Shown: positions 1 through 11,980 of the stretch, piece after piece
How the letters are laid out: each line of letters starts with the position of its first letter
Position numbering within the stretch: the stretch's first letter is position 1
Assembly (NCBI GenBank): GCA_963995525.1
Contig: OZ023214.1
Span: 44,888,842-44,952,841 of the forward strand
Reading direction: 5' to 3'
Length of the DNA stretch: 64,000 bases
Origin: Escarpia spicata
Taxonomy: Eukaryota > Annelida > Polychaeta > Sabellida > Siboglinidae
Program-made: the position numbers and the translations under genes
Notes under the pieces: model-generated
What the model saw: only the letters and a program-made list of their open reading frames with translations
What the model was told of the DNA's origin: nothing
Databases searched by the model: none

Positions 1-1202
1 ATAATGATCCGTTCGCCCATTAGCACGAGCAGCTGAACGGTATTATGTATTCGAATAATTGCTTCTACTTTTTAAACATTGCATGTAACACGAACCACGG
101 CTGATTGAAATTAGTTTTATTATGACCACCTGACCTGCCGCCAACCATTGATCTAGTGAGCAATTTCATAAGCTGAGCTTAAATTCAGAGTTTCGCAAAG
201 CGATCAGCCAGGGGCTATTGCTGGCTGGCACTGACGTAATTAGCAGCAGCGACCCCTGGCGCGCGAGGATGCACACGTATCTCTACAGACTGTGTGGCGC
301 TTTCTATCCTCTGCCTTGTGTGTCACTTGACAGGCATATTTGTATTTTGCACCTAATTATGCGGGGCATCTAGCCGGTGAAACAGCGCCGGGTGTCAGTA
401 CCTCCACGACGGCATAACCAAAACAGTGTGTGCTGGAGAAGCCTAACTTGAGATAGTAGAGCCCAGCTTGTGTCTTGAGAGACATTGCTTGTTGAAACGT
501 AAGCATGTAGGTTGACTTGTATTTCTGACATGATGTCTCGCACGTTTGGTTTTTTGGTTCGTTCGGCATACTTCGATGTCGTTAGCTGAACCACCAGTAA
601 GACAGGCTCGCCAGATGCCTCTGTTCTCAGAACAGTCTGCTAATATGGAGGGTCGAGTCCGTAGTCTTTGAGGTCTCTCTTAACCACATCTTTAAATCAC
701 AATTTGGGTCTCTCTACTGGACGTTTTCCCTCAGCCAACTCCCCATAGAGACCAATGTTTGAGAGCCGGTCGTTGGGCATCCGCTGTACTTGCCCAAGCC
801 GTCGTAGGCGTCCGTATTTTAGGATGTTGCTCTGCGTTGTTGGTTTGCAGGACTGTAGAATCTCAAGATTTGTAATATTTTGTCCTGCTATGTTACGTCA
901 AGTATCGTTCGAAGGCAACGAAGATGAAAGCTGTTGAGCTTCCATTTTATTTGTGTATGCGGTACGTTGTCCACGTCTCTGAACCATACAATAACATGTT
1001 GACAACACAAGTATGGCGCACCTACAGTTTCGTGTGCAATGTTAGGTCCTTGTTGGACCAAACACGATTTGTAAGTTTTCCAAATTATGTTGCTGCTTTG
1101 CCTAGTAATGTGTTTAATTCTTTGTCCAGTATGATATATGTTAAACATGATACAGCCTGAGTAGGATATAGATCATTATGTTACTTCTGGATTGATTGTT
1201 TC

Positions 1203-1345
1203 GAAGTAAATGGAGCGCGCTGGCACAGCAGTTAGAGCGGTTTCTCAGACGAGATATTCCAGGTACGAAAACCGTTGCTGCCGTTTTGAACCTTGGACTA
1301 GTTCGTTCACTTCACGTTGCTCCAGTTCACGCTGATGTACAAAAC
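1203..1345 (+). mobile_element. tRNA-derived SINE fragment
   Basis: The segment has a degenerate A-box-like stretch (GGCACAGCAGTTAGAGCGG) and a decayed B-box. These are followed by a body matching the better preserved SINE at 31553-31795 (shared GTTCGTTCACTT/A... CGTTGCTCCAGTTCAC). It lacks the SINE tail, so it is an old truncated copy. Confidence 0.55.
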
Positions 1346-1413
1346 AAATTTAGATTTTACGGAAACCTATTGCATTCTTATAAAACACAAAAGGCAATAT
1401 ACAGCTTTGTTTA

Positions 1414-1455
1414 ATGTAGTAGTAGTAGTAGTAGTAGTAGTTCTAGTTCTAGTTG
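1414..1455. repeat. (TAG)n microsatellite
   Basis: About eight TAG/GTA units are followed by TTCTAG variants. This is a simple repeat; no gene is visible around it. Confidence 0.9.
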
Positions 1456-1562
1456 TTTCCAGCGCTCGGCAACGTTCTATTAACTGACTAGTCTGTATAT
1501 ATTGTGGTTACAGTGATCTTATGAGGTCTCATTCAACTAGTCAGCCTTTTTCAGAACATTAT

Positions 1563-1815
1563 CGCCAAGCCGACCTTTCTATGCTGGCACTGAGGGTGGT
1601 CACTGCCAGGGTGCTTGTCGTCCTCAGTGGTTCTTTTACGTCCCAAATTGAGACGGGACCGACATTAACGTGATCTCCGAGTCACGAGGGATACACAGTC
1701 CCCAATGTTGAGAGCCAGGTTTTTACACCAAATATACCATACCTGCCCGGTTCGGGTTTCGAACTCGGGGCGCCGGCATGTCAGGCGGATGTGCTAACCA
1801 CTACACTATCGCGCG
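1563..1815 (-). mobile_element. tRNA-derived SINE, second family, minus strand
   Basis: Read on the minus strand, the head starts near 1815 with an A-box-like TAGTGTAGTGGTTAGCAC and, about 40 bases on, a B-box-like GAGTTCGAAACCC. The body then contains GGTCCCGTCTCAATTTGGGA and ACGTAAAAGAACCAC. This pattern of tRNA-like head plus a 'cacgtaaaagaacc' body is common in SINEs of marine invertebrates. The (TAG)n tract at 1820-1920 abuts the head. Confidence 0.7.
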
Positions 1816-1818
1816 CCC

Positions 1819-1839
1819 CCTAGTAGTAGGAGTAGTAGC

Positions 1840-1895
<56 letters not shown>

Positions 1896-1933
1896 CAGTA
1901 GTAGTAGTAGTAGTAATAGTTGTTGTTGTTGTT
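1819..1933. repeat. (TAG)n/(TTG)n microsatellite
   Basis: A long imperfect TAG array runs into TTG units next to the SINE head. It creates a spurious valine-rich reading frame, which I do not regard as a gene. Confidence 0.9.
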
Positions 1934-2173
1934 CAATTTCGAACCGCAAGGGTAAAGCACATAGTGGAATTAACGGACCCCTCCTTTTGTAGTGCTTTCA
2001 TTGGGAACATTAATAGCGAACCAACTCTAACGTCGTATTTATACGCGCAGCAGTGGTGGAGTCACTGTTACAATGCGATTGTGTAGAAACACGCCTGTGT
2101 ATTATTTCCTTCTACGTGTCGTACTTTTTCCATAATGTTGGCGGAGAGTCGAGTATATCGTTGGCACAATAAA

Positions 2174-2821
2174 TCTTCTCATAATCGAGCAAGGGTATGC
2201 ATGCGGGCAATACGTTTTCTTTTAGACGGCATGTACACAGAGCGCCAAACTCTTAGGAACTAATCTACCTTAGAATAGGACGTAAGGACGTAGGAAGTAG
2301 GACGTAGAACAAGAGTGTCACTATTTACGGGGTAAATCAGGTATTCGGAACGTAAAACGTAGTGTGCGCGTAATACGTAAAACGTAACCTAACAATCGTA
2401 GAAACAACGCGCGTTTCGGAAAAAGACTCCTGCGTCATAGACTTGGCAACATAGAGTAGACGCAACAATGCTTATTATATCTACCCTCACGTCAAGCAAT
2501 ATCTACATATTATGTATCATTAAGTGGTGTCACACTAGCCGCAACTTGCACAACACATTCGGCGTATGGTAGTAACGATCTGAGCCTCACGAATTTTATT
2601 TAACAATTCTACACACTATCACGACAAGGGCCTATCGACAGACGTGATGTTCATATTCTCTCCGGCCTTCGTCATTTTGAACAAACAACGAATATCTGCG
2701 AGCTTGTTATGATGTTTACGTAACGACGCCGTGTGTTTTCTATCATTTGGTAAACATTAGTAGGCGTATCACGACTGTCCTCTACCACTGTATCCCGTCA
2801 GGTGACGGGCATTTCTGCTAG
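2174..2821 (+). mobile_element. Non-autonomous Helitron-like element
   Basis: The element starts with TC (TCTTCTCATAATCGAGC) directly after an A. It ends with a hairpin CCCGTCAGGTGACGGG, eight spacer bases and CTAG, directly followed by T. A 5' TC, a 3' hairpin, a CTRR end and insertion between A and T are the Helitron hallmarks. A second copy (25701-26259) has the same 3' end, and a third 5' end lies at 24117. No Rep/helicase reading frame is present, so it would need transposase supplied elsewhere. Confidence 0.75.
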
Positions 2822-2829
2822 TGTTATAC

Positions 2830-3720
2830 AATGTGGTTCGCCGTCAAACGTTGATGCCAATAAAGCGAGTATAATATTTATTGTACGCAAACAGCCGCTA
2901 CACTGATAGCAATTTCCTGTGGTGTGCCTTTTATGCTGTGTATATATGCGAGAGTATCAATGCGTTAAGGGATGTGAGTAGAACAGAAACTATTTTCGGC
3001 GTCTCGTGAATACGACAGCAACAATGTGAATAAAAACGTAGTTTGTCATTTGCCGAAGCACAACAATGTTGCATAATTTTTCGTGTGACAGTTATTTGTG
3101 TTTAAGATAATCGCAGCATAATAATATGACTGTATGCAGCGTCACACCACTTGATTGCATTGTCAGTTCGCTAAGTTATAGTAATTTGTGATATAATAAA
3201 ACCAGCGATCATAAACACATATATATATATTTATTTACATCACCGCTACAACTGGAACACAATAATTTAGATTTTTACGGCACAACATTAACGAAACACA
3301 GATGATTTTTTCGCGCAACGGCGTATCTGCTTGATGTTATGCAAAGCATCGGCCCCACATATGTTGCACATAGAAGTTGTACTAGGCGGAACAAAATTCC
3401 TGATATGACGTCTAGCCGCACTGTGGTGAACATTGGATCATTTGTGACGTCACTGATGCCAATTGCTCGTAACCTGAACATATGCTGGTTATTTGTACAA
3501 TGTATCTTTAATCACTAGCATATGTTACAAGACATCACGGAATCGCGGTCAACGAGATGTAGCACGGTTCCAAGAATTCGGTATGTGCGTGTAAAAAATT
3601 TAGACGGGTAATGATTGATTTGTTGTCATTTTATACTTGCCGTATTTGCACAACGGAAGCAACATGAAAATACAACTACATGCAGGAATCACTACGCGGC
3701 TAGTAGTATACTACTGTTGA
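2830..3720. other. AT-rich stretch without recognisable gene
   Basis: No reading frame with coding character, no RNA gene and no clear element was found here. It contains a short (AT)n tract near 3220. Confidence 0.5.
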
Positions 3721-3729
3721 TATAGATTA

Positions 3730-4330
3730 ATGAATCATAACGCAATTAGTATTCGCTGTCATCCATCATAGATTGTATTTGCGCTGCCACAACAAAGTCG
3801 TTTTCAAAAATCCCCATTTTCTGACACAGAGATGACATGCGAATAAATGACTATGAATAAGTGAATATTTCGCAGATAAATTAATGCGTAAGACGTTACG
3901 CCAATACACCGGCAGCCATGGAGAGAACGAAACAATAGTTACAGTTGGACAACAATTCAATAATCCCATGTACAACAGATATTGGAAAGATGTGTAAAAT
4001 GTGTGTGAAGTGAATAACTATGTCACATAAGTAACTTGTTCGATAGTACCATCAAGCGTATAACAAAGCATCGTAAAATTGCAAAATACATGATACGACA
4101 TGACAGTTATTGGATGTATAAATAAACGGGGGTTGTGTTATGATATATATATATATATATATTAAAATATCTAAATAACGAATCCAGTGAAATCATAACC
4201 GACAAGATAAGCAGAAGAAGGATGGGATAAAATATGTCACCGGTTCATGTGTACGGTGATGTAAAGGTAAAATACAGGACGTTTGTCGCCTGTAAAAATA
4301 CTGTTACATATTCAATCCCTAAGGTCCTTT
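3730..4330. repeat. Diverged direct copy of the 9.0-9.8 kb segment
   Basis: Shared landmarks in the same order are a stretch with GAATAAATGACTATGAATAA, one unit of the 27-bp repeat (AACGAAACAATAGTT), a tract with GACATGACA before a TATA-rich run, and TTTGTCG..CTGTAAAA..TACTG. The same block occurs inverted at 13020-13510. It marks the start of the duplicated unit. Confidence 0.65.
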
Positions 4331-5031
4331 GTTAAGAGTAGTAAGGTCATATCTGTGTCCATTCCAGTGCAACGTCAACCATAGGCGGTGTTTTATTCAG
4401 GCGTGTTGTAATGACAATGAACACATTCTGCAACGTAGAAAGTACTGCTCTGAATTTCTTCTCTCGCGCACAATCCAACATGTAATCAGTGTTTTCTCCT
4501 GTTTACCAAGAATCGCCACCGACTATATTATCCAATTCATTCACTATGTGTTTTCTGAGAAAATTGAAAGCGTTTGTATGTCATTTAGGAGTAAGCCTAT
4601 ATTAAGAACCCATGGAATAGTAGCAACTAATTAAGAGCCATCTACGCACTATATCTCCGGTTGAGTCACATTTCTCGGGATTCAGTGTTATTTTTCTGCA
4701 GATCTAAATGTTTAGCCGGTTTCACGAACCGATCGTGCAAAGTCGCAGTTGCCTAAAACAACAAAACAAAGGAATGACATTTGAATTTTTATTGCATTCG
4801 CCAGAAGCCTGTTATTGGATGATTACCAGAATGAACAGGTATATTTGCACAATATTCCATTTTACATGTATTATGTGGCCACAATCTCACAATTGAGGTG
4901 TTACGACATTGTTACAATGATGACGCATCGAACTAATGAAACAGCTCAGCAACAAAAAAATATGTGAGCAATACATTGTAATGTCAATTGTTGAATGACA
5001 AAAGATATTACAATGATCGACCGTAAGAGTT

Positions 5032-5406
5032 TTAGCCAATAAATCGTATCACTCCTCTATGCTGTCGCCACTCCGCCTCTACGGAGCCAGTTGTTGGCTG
5101 ACGAACCCCCGCCTCCCGGGGCACAGTCGGCGGTGTCTGACGGACTATGAACTCCGACGGCCAGAAGGAATACTGCTTCAGTTTAGGGACTGAAACCAAC
5201 GGAGGACGTCGAACAAGACGTGCCATCACTTCCACCCACTGGGTCAACAAAGCACCGTTCTTACGGAGAACATCGGAGCCGATGTTGTTTTCTCCATTGC
5301 GCCGGCTGATGGTCTCTAACAGTCGGTGGCGGACCGGCCTATCCGGCCAACAGAGCACGTTCCCGACGGCGACCAGCAGGAGTAGGATAAGCGTGGACAC
5401 GGGCAT
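5032..5406 (-). CDS. Predicted small secreted protein, copy 1 (intact)
   Basis: I do not recognise this 124-residue protein. Residues 1-19 look like a signal peptide (MPVST, then an I/L/V/A core ending VLC). The mature part begins WPDRPVRHRLLE, has a predicted helical segment (about 51-66), basic pairs at 35-36, 48-49 and 66-67, and no cysteines after the signal. It ends FIG-stop, and a terminal Gly is what an amidated peptide precursor would show. I chose the Met at 5406 because a pyrimidine-rich tract plus CAG acceptor lies just upstream (exon would begin at 5419). Upstream codons stay open by chance. Copies at 15471-16313 (plus), 16476-16560 and 22740-22920 preserve parts of it. Copy 2 keeps the same frame with mostly conservative replacements, which argues for past selection on the protein. 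Alternatively it is a passenger of a repeated element. The peptide-precursor role is inference. Confidence 0.55.
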   Translation of the reverse strand: MPVSTLILLLLVAVGNVLCWPDRPVRHRLLETISRRNGENNIGSDVLRKNGALLTQWVEVMARLVRRPPLVSVPKLKQYSFWPSEFIVRQTPPTVPREAGVRQPTTGSVEAEWRQHRGVIRFIG

Positions 5407-5817
5407 TCTGACGACTGCACTGCAAGAGAGAGATCTAACATTACGACTTCCAGAAACCTGTAGGTGTACGATTATATTTGGACAGTAAACACACATCGTG
5501 CAACAGATATTCAGAACAACGCCCTCTTTTTCGAAGATGTTAGTGATTGAGTTGTATGAAGGATTGGTTTTAAATTGTGGACTGTTGTGTGACCTTACAA
5601 ACATTACTCCATCTATATTCTGTTTTATTCTTATGGTATTGAAAGTGTCATACAATTAAGAAAAACTGTCAGCGAAAACAACGAACGGTGTTGAAAACTG
5701 GTATTAAACTGTACGTTCCGTTTTATCCACCACTTTTTATCGTACGTAATGTTAATTATAAAAAACATGCATTGGTGGTGCTACGTTTGTGCGTGTTTAC
5801 GTACATGTACGCGCGCG

Positions 5818-6111
<294 letters not shown>

Positions 6112-6360
6112 TTTCTCACAATCGTGACAAAGAAACGAAAATAAAACGATATCGTTGCTAAAATGATGTGAACGAAATCCTTTTTCAACTTTTATTCATG
6201 ATATTATCACAAGTAAGTATGTGCGTGTTGACCAGTGTTGACGCAAGCGTTCAGTTTAACTCACTAGACATATACCATATTAAGCAGGTATTCCACACAG
6301 TTGATTTCCTGTTCGTATTTTGTGTTAACGCAGATATATAGCTAGCGCGATCATTCTTAT

Positions 6361-6365
6361 TATAT

Positions 6366-6421
<56 letters not shown>
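6361..6421. repeat. (AT)n microsatellite with TACA lead-in
   Basis: Four TACA-type units lead into a pure AT run of about 45 bases. It is specific to the left arm. Confidence 0.95.
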
Positions 6422-6424
<3 letters not shown>

Positions 6425-8109
6425 ACGATGTAACTGAACAAAATTGTACTAATACTACGTTTTTAATAGTCAGCACACCATACTATGTAATTGTATCATG
6501 TTATTAGAATAAACTTTTAATTCATTCATTTCATTCATAATAGTCCATTTGAAAAGAGCACGCTAGTATTATGTCAGTGTAGAAGGTACACCATGCATAA
6601 TTCATAGTGTCTCAAAAAATGTACTGGATTTCATCCTTCTAGCAAACTTACTGTTAGCAGAATTGTCCAATTCTGTTTTTTAAGCGAAAACGTCAAACGT
6701 TATGCTCCAATGTTTTTTTTTACATAAGTGTTCATTTTATGGTAAATTAGCCGTTTTCAGTTTACATGAGAGGTTCAATGTAATCTGCTAGTCCGCCGAT
6801 CACTGATTGCATCTTGACAGGCACACTGTTCAGACCTGAGCCGAACGAGCTGTCCTCTTTCTATCATAGTGCCCTTTGTTAATGTTACGTATAGTTCCTA
6901 TTATAAAAATGTTCAGCATGAGCGATATTTTAATGTCTGCGACTGTTGCATTGAACCTGCATAACACGTTAAACGGGGTGCCAAAACTCAATGGTTTGTC
7001 CTAGGAATAAGAGTCAATAGTGGCATGTTCCAAATGTTCAAGTTCAAATTTTAGGGTGCCTGGAAGAAGTAAAGCATAATCCCCTGATTTGGGGAATTGG
7101 AGCAGGACCAGTATTGAAACGTCTACGATAATAATTGCATTGAATCTGCACAACACTTTCAGTCAGATGCCAAAACTCAAATTTGTTTCTTCCTATGAAT
7201 AATAGTCAATTGTGAAATGTTCTAAATATTTAGCTGCGTTTGAAATAAACTTTAGGATCCTTGGAAGAAAAATAAGCATCGTTAGTTGAAGATAAAGCTG
7301 TGATCAAGCTCTCTAATAACAGTTTCTTCTTAGGTACTTTTTAGAGACACCGTATAGTTACAATAATTTCACTCACCGTTCTCGAGGTTGTTGGAAACTG
7401 TATGTGGGGTTTCTTTCGCGGGCTGTTTGTCTTGACAAAACGACTCAAAACCGATACGAAGCAAGTTTCTCCTCAACAGTTTCATCTATCGTAGTTCAAA
7501 ACTATTATATAAGGAAAACATACACAATTGTCTGCGTCATCGTGACGTTTGAAAGTTAATGACACCAGCGTGGACGTATAGAAACAAGGTACGGAATCAG
7601 CACGATAGAGGTCAAATACTCAGTAATAATAGAAACCAATTACGCAGAAATTACCATTTCGTACTAGTTAGTAATTATGTTTAGTTAAGTACATCACGAA
7701 ATGACGTCTAGCACAAACACATAAGGAGAGTTTAAGGGATTGGTCACACTGCGCCCACCCCGTCAACGAAGATTCTAGTACGAGCGCATCCATATATCAC
7801 ATTAAAGAACGTTTATTTAAAATAAACCTGCAATTGTCGTCTGAATCAATAGGTTTCCACTTCATTGAAGCAAAGAGAAGGCGTCCATTTACGAATAATT
7901 CAACACCAAATAGGCAATAAGAGGCTTCCTCTAATAGACGTTCCAGAACTCACCAGACGATGCGAAGTTGTTGAATATGTATAATATGAAATATGATCCA
8001 TCACTGGAGTGAATAGAAACATCGACATCCGCGAGGAATGTGTGGTGCAAAGCGTGTTCCGGTATTAGGTAAACTACAAGACACAACGGAAATAGAATAT
8101 AAACGAGAA

Positions 8110-8390
8110 TGCATCTACATAGAGTCGTCGACACAAGCTACGTATTGGTAGGCATGTACAGTAATGTAATAAGTAATGGTCAGTTCATCCTATTGCAAGA
8201 GGCATGTACAGTCATCAAGGAAGACATGTTCCTACAAGAGACAGGTTATTCCACAAGGCATCTATGTCATCTAGTAAAAGTTGTTCCAATGCCAGACAGG
8301 CTATACAAGAAGGCATCTATCGTTGTCTAGTAAGACATGTTCCTACACCAGATAGGCGCCTTCGAGAGAAAACGACAGAACGACAGAAAA
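8110..8390. repeat. Degenerate tandem repeat, period about 57 bp
   Basis: The unit reads roughly GGCATCTA..GTCATCTAGTAA then GACATGTTCCTACACCAGA then CAGGCTATACAAGAA. Comparable arrays lie at 11150-11420 and 23285-23430, and inverted at 12230-12420, always beside the same flanking sequences. The reading frames across it differ between copies, so it does not look coding. Confidence 0.65.
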
Positions 8391-8723
8391 CAAAATAGGC
8401 AAACGATATTCTAACGGCTTTCAACAGTTCATCAGCAGAGTACTGAAAAGCTTTCCAAGAGTGTAACTGTCGTAACCTACGATATCATAGTTATCGAAAA
8501 GTTTGCTTTATGATCCCATATACGTGCATAGTGACACGTGGGTGAAGATGCAATTAGATTAGTTTGCCAATGATACAGGACGCGATATGATACATTTTAT
8601 TACAGAGTACAATGCGATCTCACACTTACCCTATTTATTACTGTGATTTAAATGTGCAAGGAAACTGCGGGTTACACAGAAACTGCAGGTTACTACTTCG
8701 CAGAGTGAACATAATTGCATTTG

Positions 8724-8898
8724 TAAGGTAAGTTCTTATATAACGCAGTATCCAGTCCTCAGGACTGCTCAAAGCGCTTTACACTTTACTCCCTGGCAGA
8801 CCTGTTCCATGGAACACCATCTCAACTTCTCTGGGACGCACTCAGCCACGCTGCAATTAATGCGCAAAGACTAGACGTACACAAATATCCAACACGGA
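8724..8898 (-). mobile_element. SINE 3' body, minus strand
   Basis: Reading on the minus strand, the segment contains GCAGCGTGGCTGAGTGCGTC, a GTGTAAAGCGCTTTGAGCAG core, and ends TATATAAGAACTTACCTTA. It matches the tail of the SINE at 31553 and the copies at 13676-13807 and 34016-34190. The duplicated unit around 11960 lacks it, giving a paralogous empty site. Confidence 0.75.
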
Positions 8899-9152
8899 AG
8901 AATAGGGCATTTGTCGCTTGTAAAACTACTGTTACATATTCAATAGATAAGTTCCTTTATTATAGTATAGGATTATAGTATTGCTGATTTAGGCTAATAA
9001 ACCATAATGTAATTATTACGCGCTGGTGTGCCCCCATGATTCTTTTTTCCAGTGTCATACAATGAAAGCCTCCCAAACATATCCGTTGCTGGATAAATGG
9101 CTATGAATAAATGAATATCACTGGGCATGAAGTTAAACCAATTCACGTCAGT

Positions 9153-9450
9153 CATGGAGATAACGAAGCAATAGTTCACGTTGAAAATAACGAAACAATA
9201 GTTCATGTTGGAAATAACGAAACAATAGTTCATGTTGGAAATAACGAAACAATAGTTCACGTTGGAAATAACGAAACAATAGTTCATGTTGGAAATAACG
9301 AAACAATAGTTCACGTTGGAAATAACGAAACAATAGTTCACGTTGGAAATAACGAAACAATAGTTCACGTTGGAAATAACGAAACAATAGTTCACGTTGG
9401 AAATAACGAAACAATAGTTCACGTTGGAAATAACGAAACAATAGTTCATG
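9153..9450. repeat. 27-bp minisatellite, about 11 units
   Basis: The unit is GTTGGAAATAACGAAACAAT plus AGTTCAC/T. Because 27 is a multiple of three, both strands show long nine-residue-repeat frames; I treat these as artefacts. The paralogous site near 3915 has one unit, and the inverted one at 13320-13380 has two. Confidence 0.95.
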
Positions 9451-10739
9451 ATGGAACACAACCCAGAAAACCTACGTACAAATCAATTTATGAAGATTTG
9501 CAAAATGCTAAATGTAAAACTATGCAAAATAAGATATAGGTTCGCTGGCACCATCAACATGTATAACACATCCGTGGCATAATTGCAAGAAACGTGATAT
9601 GACATGATAATTTTTAGGATGGAGTAAAACGGAGGGAGGTTGTGTCATATAACACATAACACCATATCTATATATCAGCCAAGGTAAAGAGCAAGGCATT
9701 TGTCGACTGTAAAACTACGGTTACATATATTAAATATATAAGCTCCTTTATTTACAGTAATAACAACATACCTGCATCAATACCATTGCACTGTCAACCA
9801 CAGACGGTGTTTTATATGGGTGTGTTGTCGTAACAATGAACACATAGTGGAAAAAAAATCATTACACTGAATTTCTATTTGTGTTCACCAACCTATCATG
9901 TAAACAATATTATCTCCAGTTTACACAGATTCGCCACTAACCTATGTATTCCAATATGTGTTTACTGAGAAAACTTGAAGCGATTGTTTGTAATTTGGAG
10001 AGAACCTATACGAAGAACCAATGAAAAGGTAACATGGGAAAATTAACTAACAACCACCTATGCGCTATAACTCTGCTTTAATCACATTTCCGGGACCCAT
10101 TTTTTCTGCAAACTGAAATCCCATTTCACGAAATCACCGTGCAGATTCGCAAAGACACAAGGTAAAGGATTGGTATTACCCATTCGCCAGAAGCCGTACA
10201 TGGCATGATTACCATTTAGAAGTTTATTTAGCAATTGTTTTTAAACTGTATTCGACTTGTAAGCTGTGGAGTGCCACGAACAATTTAAAATAGGATCTGG
10301 CTTTATATAAAATAAAATATATTATAATTATTATTATTACCAGAATAAACAGTAATATATATTCAACATTGCATTTTGTTACGTGGTCTTCATTCCGAAG
10401 ATAGGATATCTTATGTTTGCTTTACTAGGTTTTCCTGAGAAACATCATGTGCTCGTTTCCACTGGAGATATTTTTGACCCGTGCTCGTATCCCGCCTACT
10501 TCCATTCCGCCGTGTGGCTATTATAATAAATAATTATGTTCTATCAGAATACAATGAATACGTACGTAATGTGACTCACGGCTGTTGTATATGTTATGAA
10601 AGTTTTAATTAGTTTAATTAGTTTTCCCGTAGCTGCAGTGGGCGGACTACAGAAGGTCAGGCTGGTACAACTGACGTAACGAGATGCCGTGTGATCAGCC
10701 AGGAGTGGCGCCTAACAATAGACTGTGCGTGGAGAGTTT

Positions 10740-11980
10740 CAGGAATTGGTCACGCTGCACCAATCTCGTCAACAAAGATGCTAGTATGAACTTATTTATA
10801 GATCACATTAAATTACGTTGGTTTACAATAAACATAAGATTGCCATCCGAATCAAATATGTTTCCACGGCATTGATGCCAAAAGAAGGCATCCGTTTACG
10901 AATAATTCAACGCTAAATTGACAGTAATAGGCATCTTCTATATTATTGATGTTCCATAACTCGGCAGAGGACGGGAAGTTGTTTAATACGATATAATATA
11001 CATACCCCATCACAGTAGTGTACCCCGCAACAAGCATCCGCGAGGAATGTATGCAGTAAGACGTGTTCCGGTATTAGGTAAAGTACAAGATAAACGGATG
11101 TAGAAGAAAAAGGGAATGCATCTACATAGAGTCGCCCACACAAGCTACGTATTGGAAGACATCTACATTCATCTAATGAGTATTCAGCTCAATCACCAGC
11201 CACGCTATTGTAGAAGGTATATATAGTCATCTAGTAAGATATGTTCCCATACGAGACTGGCTATACGACAAGGCATATATATATATATCCAGTAAGAGTT
11301 TTTCCTACAACAAATATAGATGCCATCTCGTATAACCTGCCTGGACATGTTATACGAGAAGACATCTATGGGTATTTAATAAAACAAACTCCTATACCAA
11401 ATAGGCACCATCGACATATCTATAGAGGAACGACAGAAGACGAAAACAGTAGAGCATATCCTAACGGCAAAGAACAACGATGGAATATTAAAAAAGGCGA
11501 TCTTAAACGTTTGTGTTACTCGTTCGGTTCCAAAGGTTTACCAGCAAGATTAACTGAAGAGCTTCCTACGAAACTTTAGCGTGGCCTTTCGTAAGCATGA
11601 CCACCTTTCTCATATATCGCCTATTTATCGCAACGTGTCAAAAGCATAGCTACTGCTAGTCGGTGTATTTGTTGAAAGGCAATATTCCCTTCTTCTTATG
11701 AATGTACATAACGGTCATATCCTATTATATCATAGTTATCGAAAAGTTTGCTTTATGATCCGATATGTGTGCGTAGTGACACGTGGGTGAAGATGCAGCT
11801 AAATGAATTTGCCAATGATACAGGATGCAATATGACACATTTTATGACAGAGTAAAATGCGATCTCACACTTATCCTATTTATTACTGTGATTTAAAAGT
11901 ACAATGAAACTACGGGTTACACATAAATTGCAGGCTATTACTTCGTATAGTGAACATAATTGCATTTGTTCTCATTCATA
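10740..11980. repeat. Direct copy of the 7.73-8.72 kb segment
   Basis: Shared order: a stretch with TTGGTCAC..CTGC, CCGCGAGGAATGT, TGTTCCGGTATTAGGTAAA, the 57-bp-period repeats, then GACACGTGGGTGAAGATGCA and CAATGATACAGGA, ending GAACATAATTGCATTTG. It differs by many substitutions and lacks the SINE. No coding frame is shared between the copies. Confidence 0.75.

Noticed and set aside
1..290. Repeat shared with 56.75-57.26 kb
   Set aside because: Only short phrases match with large gaps, too weak by eye to annotate as a repeat family.
7931..8134. Small hydrophobic protein on the minus strand
   Set aside because: The homologous segments at 10943-11143 and 12400-12575 do not keep the frame, so it is not conserved as protein.
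8994..9539. Nine-residue repeat proteins on both strands
   Set aside because: Produced by the 27-bp minisatellite on either strand; paralogous sites lack the array.
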